Assembly: GCA_900770445.1 (NCBI GenBank)
Contig: CAAGKO010000067.1
Span: 1-40,186, forward strand
DNA length: 40,186 nucleotides
From: an uncultured Oribacterium sp.
GTDB lineage: Bacteria; Bacillota; Clostridia; Lachnospirales; Lachnospiraceae
Reading direction: 5' to 3'
How positions within the stretch are numbered: the first letter of the stretch is position 1; every line of letters begins with the position of its first letter. The notes beneath the pieces were generated by a model, which had not been told where the DNA came from, did not search any database, and saw nothing but the letters and a program-made list of their open reading frames with translations. This document shows, piece by piece, positions 26,301 through 31,477 of the stretch. A program made the translations under genes and the position numbers.

Positions 26301-29072
26301 AAGAAGTTTAACGCATTCAGGATCAACGGCAGAGTGTACGATGCTGGGAATGGTCAGCTGGGAGACGAATTCCGGATTTCCGGCCAGATTTCAGGATCGA
26401 ATCTTGATGAGTACTATCTTCAGGCCCCGTCGCTCTGCACCGCAGGCGATAAGGTGTACTGCACCTACGTCGCACGGGATCTCACGGATGTGACGAAGCT
26501 GGAGGATATGGCGGATCTCAAAAAGGGTTATTCCACGGCTGTACGGGCGACACTCAATTTAGCTCCAAATCCTGTCGTGGAGAAGAACGAGTTTGTAGTA
26601 ATCAAAAATGACGAGAAGATCGATCCGCTCGTGACGGATTACCAGACCGAGGGCATCCGGATCGAGAATACCGATTACCTCGTGACGGCGTACACGATCG
26701 ATAAGGATGATGGGAGCCTCATGACCGGTGACCGGAAGCTGTATCTCGGACTCAGCGATGTGACGCATTCCCGGAATTACTATCCGATCCGGATCGGCAG
26801 CGATGATAAGTGTCAGGCCGTGCCGAAGCTCACGAAGGTGAATGGACATCTCGTGCTGAGCTGGACCGAGGATGGCGAGCTGCTCGAGCTCCTCGACGTC
26901 AGCGGACTGATCGAGGCACTGTTCCATAATAGCACAAAGATCCGTGACGCTTATAATAAGGAGGGTGCTTACTATGTGAAGGACGGACCGTCGGATTACA
27001 ACTGGTATAAGAAGACGGCGTCGGAACTTGGACTTCCGGAGGAAGTATATAATGACAGCTACTATAAGGCGATCGCCCAGGGCGATTTCCGAACGGTAGA
27101 GACCCGCATCAAGGAAGACGAGGACCACAGCAGCTCCATCGATGATTACACGATCACCGGGGATGGCCGCGATCTGTATGTATTCTATACGGATTTCGGA
27201 CCGGAGATCGAGAAGGCGGCGGTTGAGCTCTATGGTCGACGCTACCGGATGGCGAAGGATACGAGCGGAAGCACCGGCAGTGGAACGACCGGTGCGACCG
27301 GCGGTGAAGGCGGCAATGCAGGCACCGGCACGATCGGCGGTGAAGGCGGCAGTGCAGCTGGCGGTGAAGAGACCGGCCCAGATGGAAGTGAAGGCAACGG
27401 CCATCACTCCAACAGCGCATGGGGCTTCACCGATGCGGTCCGCATCACGAATCTTGATAAGCTGATCGAGGTTTCCTCGCACCCGAATGCCGGAAAGGTC
27501 ATCGATGATTTCACGCTCACGATGGCGACGGATGGCAGCATCCGACTCCTGTCAGATTACTATGAGCAGTGGATCGACGAGGATGGAAAAATCCAGTTCA
27601 GTAAGAATGCCCTCGCGGCGATCGACTTCGCGCGCGGAGGATCGCTGGAGATCGACCCGCTGTCCATCGATATGGACAGCAGCATGATCGCCGGTGAGAC
27701 CTCGACGATCCGCTTCGATGTACGGAATGCCGGACTGCTGGAGGCGAAGGGCTTCTCGATCGAGGCATATCTGATGGAGAACGGCGTGAGAACAAAGACG
27801 CTGTACAGCAGCGGTGAGGTCGACCGTCTCCTCGATACGAACGAGGAAACCACCGTGCTGATTCCATGGACGGTGCCGAACGAGGACCTCGACGGAAAAT
27901 CGATTCTGCTGAGCGTCGTCGAGAAGGATACTGCAACCGCTTCGGAGACGACGGCAGAGATCGAGCTGAAGTCGGAAGCGCGGCTGCGCCTCGACATGGG
28001 CGAGCTGACATTTGACGGAAAGGAGGCGATCATCCCATTTGAAATCGAAAACATCGGCAACGTGGCGTCGTCAGCGGGCGAAGTCGTGGCCTATGTACTC
28101 GATGGCGCGGAGAGACGACGTGCCGTCGGAAGCATTGGCCTCGGTGCGCTGGGATCCGGCGCTTCCGTGGAGGATACACTTCGCTTCACACCGGAGACGG
28201 AGGACTGGGACGGCTTCGGACGGATCAGCCTGGAGCTCGTGGCCGTGCAGGACGGTGCGAGCGTCGCGTCGGCGTACGGCGACCTCTACAGCGCGGAGCC
28301 GGTCGTGCTCGAGATCGAGGACGGCGCGGAAAGCCTGAACCTCACGGCGAAGGCGCAGCAGACGCTGCAGGTTGAGTGTGCACCGTGGGGCGCGCTGTGT
28401 ACGGATCTTCGCTACCGGAGCTCCGACAGCCGCGTGGCGACCGTGGACGAGAATGGTACGGTGACCGCCGTCGGAAACGGCAGCTGTACGATCGAGGTCT
28501 ACAGCCCGAAGCTGCTGCTGAAGGATGAGATCACGGTCCATGTCAGCGGCGCGCAGGGCGGCAGTGAAGGTGGCGGTGGCAGCCAGGGAAGCGGCAGTCA
28601 TGGCGGTGGCTCTGGATCCTCCGGCCGAAAGACCGCGGCGGACCGGGCCTCCGAGCTCTATGCGTCCGGTCTCCCGACCTGGGTGGAAACCGGCGGACGC
28701 TGGATCCAGAATGCGGATGGCAGCTGGAGCTACCATACCGGCACCAGACCGATGACGAATCGCTGGGTATGTATCTATAATCCGTACGCCGACGAGCGCA
28801 GACGCCAGAAGCGCTACGGCTGGTTCAAGTTCGGACCGGACGGCAGGATGCTGACCGGCTGGGTGACCGATGCCGATGGAAACATCTACTACCTGAACCC
28901 GGCATCCGACGGCACCCGCGGCATGATGCTCATCGGCTGGCAGCAGATCGACGGAAAGTGGTACTACTTCTCGAATGACGAAGGCAGCGGCACCATGGGT
29001 GCCCTCCTCCGGAACACCATCACCCCGGACGGCTACCACGTCGACGAGACCGGCGCCTGGACCGGAAGATAA
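20310..29072 (+). CDS. Giant secreted surface protein: split Calx-beta, CARDB-like, Big-2 and wall-binding repeats
   Basis: A 2920-residue exported protein. ATG 20310 follows GGAGG (20298-20302). Order: signal peptide (to about 30); first half of a Calx-beta domain (about 31-108); an Asp/Glu/Ser-rich insertion (about 110-415); second half of the same Calx-beta (TIHFAPGED...ICDDDRAEGTEAF, from about 418); a second Calx-beta-like domain; a long beta-rich region; a charged helical, probably coiled-coil segment (about 1512-1610); a Gly-rich beta region; beta-propeller-like repeats (about 1900-2300) with a Gly/Thr-rich insert near 2320-2370; two CARDB-like domains (about 2445-2670); a Big-2 domain ending before 2750; a Gly/Ser linker; and glucan/choline-type wall-binding repeats (about 2780-2920). 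It has no LPxTG, so attachment would be non-covalent. Function unknown; adhesion or Ca2+-dependent matrix roles are guesses. Confidence 0.85.
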   Translation: MKYRALNKRFTSILLGLQMVLLQPLCSLAEIPQQSPTVIAGARLREDQLTEGELVYFGVSGLTLKEATDSYEIAIYREGNLDQEASVTVHTLDISALYNEDYRLLGDDITELESGKTLLQQAADRGREETERGEAVDDDSEVRDTDDKGPSRGSEDTDGDSDVDDWDSGSEDTDVGSDVIASGSEIASKGSEISDSDERALQGTEYRFDTDGNLIGETGKTSPEEVLEWVAQTAQLEADADEAEDAEASEDIDEDEHTDDDTDELADDDTVVSSHIRRVKKASPSELDDDDTDEAFAENNPAEDAEDEEEENRDADVADEDADLDDDSSTDLDAGDDDLDDKEANASDLDSVASASVLSVAGSDAVSSTKSRLAMLKEAATGEPTREEGSSGVSGSLTDAILSQILPEQVTAIPHSAEQTIHFAPGEDVQYLRFRICDDDRAEGTEAFSVMITDAENMEPYKVTSLSVIITDDEASEQSALSFADDEFIVEDGKALVTLQREGAEYSMASANIRGKDAETGAEQVYGTVVFAPYETEKEVELALTKDSTLYLNDYLAAQAGTTTEAHAIVIDGEEGTTLFSSVAMLSDEDEEANASNGAVANGSEDLSFDITIGGKSYKVKYKKGDVVADIYDESYQPALEVGQYFFSASTDVGGIFSYGKDQRHGSKPNGLGTLQNCYLPPKGERDFHLGAGKLEYLHTTTGCTGSVWSSNENPPAGRPTINGLYYQYLIPHWEQLSSYGGGNKLRFKLHALGAGKDFGQKDKNGKFDSELSSEAAIQVQNVADNIEAIVYAVDASKTQTPKSYMRFYGVAAMYKKYEVGVTNPETMSFLGTTATVPMQAKMECGAQIIEPGKTDRRNIFTNVDTDDANIVFTLDKSTINGVDGYFGTITGYTITIPADDSDKKVTASYPEAYLSYLDSMTGKSVNSDAIDLSKDAVKTVKERATAHLDTIVMDKYFVNWIESLKGQTYAEKGELSSASYYQKLNFKPTVAYTDVKVSVVPPDAGGGSTMAGFTSTKLPKAGASGIFHAGDTLDLSAETEDADYRVTGFEISEDGGVHFNSIRDARSYTLRSGKNYVFRPLLAKNDNHVEIVFASNEARKNLSIENLISQETLEGSYLKGKNVLNLNPEKSGWAEMMKPAIGAACTVRVVVKGKPSDSNFVYRPVITDQMTGRTYQTQGYSFILRSNTADNLLKLDIEKVKKSDLREYSLSGTVVTRVKSIRETALEAKTNPAEGYAVSLANGEFVTDGSRHVQLQSATADDSGIISLAGLRAKQGDRVSLLIDNGIDDAQVADYVFGSGTLDRITQVYSVDAGMLEVQYPITAPVVTSISYDYDKSESRQKTDLRKNQVRCFDDNLKLTALVDMKRRSIEKLVFTVRTVTGSTADYEGRATLEGSNIFTAEIPSMLTNLHNGDRITVQIVDKEKRSVTVGDTAQSIPIIYPTVDTGLVSYVENEKIAPKSFDIDGAMGDVNIPLLGAAKSTAQSGILNFSRLDYPDKSGYSLNINFDMMLKDGSSKTNQQKTDAVKNYHASAKRAQTAKKEAIAAGKDAANAGESADQIRSRIWEDRELTEQELRDLNDYEVRKAESEALREQKLTEASNERASMTKAQGYIDVRAIFNLSFEFLLDPVQNEYVLATTAVTVGGAVDASKTFYTMVGYVPCFLNLSGGVEVDLTMGGVCAAGKAAFSEGDFNAYSGNVQNIFSGSDFLIELDSVVKAKVQVGAGLCGVLSARGYVSIQMKLQLVKDNVSGDPYGIILNAAGGLGFDLVLLKVNFDVAKIEQGWGNYAGKMKVEFFNNAITKEYDDTLSLNAGADDEEATAGTFPLRAILDEAAEEYDVAAAFSLNDAYEEAYAGLGEDEISFQRYDMGSSDMSSFGEETSLRRSGGVNAQPTPVGMRLLHTDAAERTRPEMVELPDGRAFAVFIAASDNGDSSRLNYTIGDKAGNWSIPKALDEDESYDSMPALTVVGDKVVIAWMDASHKIEGTNDEETMDAYRKKFNAFRINGRVYDAGNGQLGDEFRISGQISGSNLDEYYLQAPSLCTAGDKVYCTYVARDLTDVTKLEDMADLKKGYSTAVRATLNLAPNPVVEKNEFVVIKNDEKIDPLVTDYQTEGIRIENTDYLVTAYTIDKDDGSLMTGDRKLYLGLSDVTHSRNYYPIRIGSDDKCQAVPKLTKVNGHLVLSWTEDGELLELLDVSGLIEALFHNSTKIRDAYNKEGAYYVKDGPSDYNWYKKTASELGLPEEVYNDSYYKAIAQGDFRTVETRIKEDEDHSSSIDDYTITGDGRDLYVFYTDFGPEIEKAAVELYGRRYRMAKDTSGSTGSGTTGATGGEGGNAGTGTIGGEGGSAAGGEETGPDGSEGNGHHSNSAWGFTDAVRITNLDKLIEVSSHPNAGKVIDDFTLTMATDGSIRLLSDYYEQWIDEDGKIQFSKNALAAIDFARGGSLEIDPLSIDMDSSMIAGETSTIRFDVRNAGLLEAKGFSIEAYLMENGVRTKTLYSSGEVDRLLDTNEETTVLIPWTVPNEDLDGKSILLSVVEKDTATASETTAEIELKSEARLRLDMGELTFDGKEAIIPFEIENIGNVASSAGEVVAYVLDGAERRRAVGSIGLGALGSGASVEDTLRFTPETEDWDGFGRISLELVAVQDGASVASAYGDLYSAEPVVLEIEDGAESLNLTAKAQQTLQVECAPWGALCTDLRYRSSDSRVATVDENGTVTAVGNGSCTIEVYSPKLLLKDEITVHVSGAQGGSEGGGGSQGSGSHGGGSGSSGRKTAADRASELYASGLPTWVETGGRWIQNADGSWSYHTGTRPMTNRWVCIYNPYADERRRQKRYGWFKFGPDGRMLTGWVTDADGNIYYLNPASDGTRGMMLIGWQQIDGKWYYFSNDEGSGTMGALLRNTITPDGYHVDETGAWTGR

Positions 29073-29074
29073 GA

Positions 29075-29107
29075 TGAAAGAGACGCCCTTGCCGGGCGTC
29101 TCTTTCA
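29075..29107 (+). terminator. Hairpin terminator after the giant surface protein
   Basis: TGAAAGAGACGCCC (29075-29088) pairs perfectly with GGGCGTCTCTTTCA (29094-29107). The T run after it is interrupted (GTTTGCTTTT), so termination may be less tight. Confidence 0.8.
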
Positions 29108-29119
29108 GTTTGCTTTTCT

Positions 29120-29408
29120 ATAGGCACGGTAGGGCTGGAAAAACGTCATCATGCCTACAAAACACTGCCTTGGATGTGCAAGCGTAGGCACGTTAGGCCC
29201 TGAAATGTCCCAACATGCCTACGGTGAGGAAGTCCGGAAATTTCAATCGCAGGCATGGTAAGCGCTTTAAAATGCCATCGTGCCTACGGAAATGGCCCAA
29301 ATTTGGGGTGAACTGTAGGCATGCTAACCATGATTTATGGACACCGTGCCTATAAAATCGAGCCTGATCGTAGGCATGATGATTCATTTCCCCCGTCAGC
29401 GTGCCTAC
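29120..29408. repeat. Array of five 39-bp inverted-repeat units
   Basis: Five units lie at 29120-29158, 29184-29222, 29249-29287, 29315-29353 and 29370-29408. Each is exactly 39 bases: a 9-base end GTAGGCAYG, a 21-base core and the inverted 9-base end CRTGCCTAC, with single-base exceptions in units 1, 3 and 4. Units 1-2 carry CACG...CATG, while units 3-5 carry CATG...CGTG. The latter is the reverse complement, so the array changes orientation between units 2 and 3. Cores show only weak similarity; gaps are 25, 26, 27 and 16 bases. No ORF here is credible. The known families I considered do not fit. Confidence 0.85.
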
Positions 29409-29478
29409 GATCGGATGCTCGGCAACAGAATACTGCAGCGTTCCTTGCTTAGCCTCAAGCAGCGAAACTATCGGCTTG

Positions 29479-29507
29479 TTGACACCTGTAACGTTACAGT
29501 GTACATT
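29479..29507 (+). promoter_or_regulatory. Promoter with palindromic operator of the hig module
   Basis: TTGACA (29479-29484) and TACATT (29502-29507) are 17 bases apart. The spacer holds a perfect 14-bp palindrome CTGTAACGTTACAG (29486-29499), well placed for autorepression by the HigA-type antitoxin encoded downstream. The start would be about 29513, almost at the ATG of the higB remnant. Confidence 0.7.
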
Positions 29508-29511
29508 TGAT

Positions 29512-29606
29512 ATGATTAAATCGTTCGCATATAAGGGATAAAAGAACTTCTATGACTCAGGTTCGAAGAAGGGCAGGACACAAATCTGATTGATTATCAT
29601 GACTAA
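29512..29606 (+). pseudogene. higB: higB toxin remnant (nonsense codon plus internal deletion)
   Basis: Frame 29512 reads MIKSFAYKG, a TAA at 29539-29541, then KNFYDSGSKKGRT. This matches the start of HigB/RelE-type toxins (M-I-K-S-F..KGL..F.ETGS). A second frame at 29583-29606 reads NLIDYHD and stops, like the conserved HigB C-terminus (EIVDYH). The 60 or so middle residues of a normal HigB of about 92 are gone. It lies just where higB is expected, between the promoter/operator and higA. No toxin can be made from it. Recognition rests on short segments, so I hold it as likely rather than certain. Confidence 0.7.
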
Positions 29607-29627
29607 CACTGAAGAAGGAGGCGCAGT

Positions 29628-29939
29628 ATGACTAGAAAACCGACGCATCCGGGAAATGTTTTTCTGGAAGATGTTCTTAAGCCACTACATATAACCATTA
29701 CGGATGCGGCACATATGCTAGGCGTAAGTCGGAAGGCCCTGTCGGAGTTTGTGAATGAAAAGGCTGCATTAAGCCCGGAAATGGCGATTCGGATTGCAAA
29801 GGCAACCAATACATCGGTGGAAAGCTGGATGAATATGCAGCAGAAGCTGACGCTTTGGGAGGCAGAACAGCATGCACCTACTAATGTCATTCCATTTCCT
29901 ATAAGAAAAGATACGGACTCGCTGGCGTTGCAGATGTGA
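29628..29939 (+). CDS. higA: HigA-family antitoxin (HTH repressor)
   Basis: A 103-residue DNA-binding protein of the HigA branch of XRE regulators. It starts with the family motif HPGNVFLEDVLKPL, continues with a helix-turn-helix (about 22-60: ITDAAHMLGVSRKALSEFVN), and has the SPEMAIRIAKATNTSVESWMNMQQKLTLWEA block typical of HigA. AAGGAGG is 7-8 bases before ATG 29628. Such antitoxins bind the HigB toxin and repress their own promoter. Here the toxin is decayed, so the remaining role may be autoregulation or neutralising HigB-like toxins elsewhere. The gene is intact and close to the normal family length. Confidence 0.92.
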   Translation: MTRKPTHPGNVFLEDVLKPLHITITDAAHMLGVSRKALSEFVNEKAALSPEMAIRIAKATNTSVESWMNMQQKLTLWEAEQHAPTNVIPFPIRKDTDSLALQM

Positions 29940-29979
29940 GATAAAAGTTGACCCAGACTCCACATTTTGACTGATTTTC

Positions 29980-30009
29980 AGAGACGCCTTTACCAGGTGT
30001 CTCTTTTTT
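29980..30009 (+). terminator. Terminator after higA
   Basis: AGAGACGCCT (29980-29989) pairs with AGGTGTCTCT (29995-30004), then six T to 30009. Confidence 0.9.
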
Positions 30010-30020
30010 ATAGTCGTAGC

Positions 30021-30120
30021 TATACCCTAAAGGGTATAAACCACATCCGAATTTCATGTTTTATACCCTATAAGGTATAAATGCATCGCCAACTATCGAC
30101 ATTATACCCTTAAAGGTATA
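30021..30120 (+). promoter_or_regulatory. Three phased HipB-type operators and hip promoter
   Basis: Three 18-bp palindromes occur at 30021-30038 (TATACCCTAAAGGGTATA), 30062-30079 and 30103-30120, each starting exactly 41 bp after the last, close to four helical turns. The consensus TATACC...GGTATA resembles HipB operators. A promoter TCGACA (30096-30101), 17 bases, TAAAAT (30119-30124) encloses the third site, so binding there would block RNA polymerase. Equal spacing suggests cooperative binding by HipB dimers. Confidence 0.75.
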
Positions 30121-30199
30121 AAATGATGCTAACACGGCGTGCAGAACGCGGACTACCACGTATCTGCATGCCTTCACCAAAGAGCACAGGTAAACACAC

Positions 30200-30403
30200 A
30201 TGAATAAAATAGCAGAATTTGTGAAGAAGAGCCGGCGTGCGGCAGGGCTTACGCAGGAGGAGTTCGCGATTCGCTCCGGGCTTGGCTTACGCTTCGTGCG
30301 TGATCTGGAGCAGGGGAAGGAAACGGTCCGCATGGATAAGGTGAACGTCGCCCTCGCGATGTTCGATATGGAAGCCGTACCCGGGAGAAAGGACGAAGCC
30401 TGA
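30200..30403 (+). CDS. hipB: HipB-family antitoxin/repressor (XRE HTH)
   Basis: A 67-residue helix-turn-helix protein: helices around IAEFVKKSRRAAGLTQEEFAIRSGLGLRFVRDLEQGKETVRMDKV are the HipB type. In complete modules HipB dimers repress the operon and hold the HipA kinase. Three matching operators lie upstream. The ribosome binding site is weak (AGGTAA about 10 bases before ATG 30200). The stop overlaps the ATG of the hipA fragment (TGATG). The gene looks complete and functional. Confidence 0.88.
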   Translation: MNKIAEFVKKSRRAAGLTQEEFAIRSGLGLRFVRDLEQGKETVRMDKVNVALAMFDMEAVPGRKDEA

Positions 30404-30954
30404 TGGAAGACTTCTGCCAGCTGGATCTCCGACTGACGCAGGACAAGTACCGAGGTTCCTATGAGCGCTGTGCGAAGGTGATCGAACGCTACTCCACGCA
30501 GCGCGGACTGGACATGAGTGAACTCTTTATACGACTGGTATTCTCGTTTATCGTCGGGAATTCGGACATGCATCTTAAGAACTTTTCGCTGATTGAGAGC
30601 GAGGCGGGGAGCGAGGACTATCATCTGTCGCAGGCGTATGATCTTCTTCCTGTCAATGTCATCATGCCGGAAGATAAGGAGCAGTTTGCGCTGACGATGA
30701 ACGGAAAGAAGCGGAACCTCCGACGAAAAGATTTCCTGGTCTTCGCATCTGCCTGTGGAATCCACGAAAAAGCTGCAGAGAAGATGATCGCCCGGCTCCT
30801 GCGCATGAAGCCGAAATTTTTGGATCTGTGCGCTGCGTCCTTCCTCCCGAAACACATGAAAGAACAGCTGTGTGCACTGATCGAGGAACGCTGCAGTATG
30901 CTGTCGCCGCGAGAGCGAAAGACTCCGGATGCTGCCTCGGCAGATGAGGGATGA
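30403..30954 (+). pseudogene. hipA: 5'-truncated hipA: C-terminal kinase lobe only
   Basis: HipA is a Ser/Thr kinase toxin that phosphorylates glutamyl-tRNA synthetase; full proteins have about 400-440 residues. This 183-residue frame begins at the internal EDFCQL block and keeps the catalytic loop GNSDMHLKNF (catalytic Asp and Asn) and a metal-binding Asp in AYDLLPV. The N-terminal subdomain, the P-loop and the ATP-binding lysine are missing, and no separate ORF upstream supplies them. It should be kinase-dead. The frame itself is intact and overlaps the hipB stop, so a protein may be made and may still bind HipB. A split HipBST-like system is ruled out because no HipS gene is present. Confidence 0.82.
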
Positions 30955-30978
30955 ACTTCAATCCAACATGATTCTTTA

Positions 30979-31043
30979 TTGAAGTGATGTTGAAGTTATA
31001 TTGAAGTTATATTGAAGTGTGTTGAACCAGTGCTGAAGTTATA
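30979..31043. repeat. Six tandem 11-bp repeats (TTGAAGTTATA type)
   Basis: Consecutive units begin at 30979, 30990, 31001, 31012, 31022 and 31033, on the pattern TTGAAGTKATR; the fourth is 10 bases and the fifth is diverged. An 11-bp period puts every unit on the same DNA face. The stretch 30955-31177 contains no gene I can support. Confidence 0.7.
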
Positions 31044-31177
31044 TTTAGAGAGGAATTAAACTTCATTGAACAAAGAAATCTGCTTTGCTTCATCACCTTA
31101 AGAAATTTCCTGACAAACCGATACTGGAAGGAACGCTGTTCCCTGACCTCACCCCCTCCGTTCACCCTCATACTATT

Positions 31178-31217
31178 AAAATCCCAGCATGGTTAAACAC
31201 CGTGACGGGATTTTTTT
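31178..31217 (+). terminator. Terminator upstream of pilus locus 2
   Basis: AAAATCCC (31178-31185) pairs with GGGATTTT (31207-31214). An inner CATGGT/ACCGTG stem extends it and T runs to 31217. The A run before it would also let it act on the opposite strand. Confidence 0.82.
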
Positions 31218-31257
31218 ATGGCTAAACATGCCAGCCATAACCAAATTTCGATTTTTT

Positions 31258-31326
31258 ACATCTTGTGTCATGATTTCTACATCTTGTGTCGAGATTCTTA
31301 GGAAGGCCTGTCTTTTGTTATAAAAT
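31258..31326 (+). promoter_or_regulatory. 21-bp direct repeats and weak promoter of pilus locus 2
   Basis: ACATCTTGTGTC occurs at 31258-31269 and 31279-31290, exactly 21 bp (two turns) apart. Downstream a TAAAAT (31321-31326) has only a poor -35 match (TTAGGA, 31298-31303) at 17 bases, the pattern of an activator-dependent promoter. The spacing resembles LytTR-family response regulator sites, but the base match is not decisive. The repeats are absent from the locus 1 leader. Confidence 0.5.
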
Positions 31327-31477
31327 ACAATCATCACCAACGAGATACTTACATCGAATCTGAAACGACGACTCCTGAATATAAGCATGAGGACGTCACC
31401 AGAACGTTGGTAGTTCAGATAAATGTTGCTGGATACAGTTTGGAAGCATAACGCAACGCGCGTGGTTCGGAGGAGCA

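Noticed and set aside
29193..29387. 64-codon minus-strand ORF over the inverted-repeat array
   Set aside because: Its sequence just follows the repeat ends and is not preceded by a ribosome binding site.
29120..29408. CRISPR array
   Set aside because: Conserved parts are 9-base inverted ends around variable cores, not identical direct repeats of 24-40 bases; no cas genes in the window.
29120..29408. REP elements of RAYT type or integron attC sites
   Set aside because: The units start with GTAG like REPs but lack a GC-rich short-loop palindrome, and no RAYT or integrase gene is in the window; attC core site motifs are absent.
30403..30954. HipBST-type split toxin
   Set aside because: HipBST needs a separate HipS and a HipT kinase with its ATP-binding part; neither is present.
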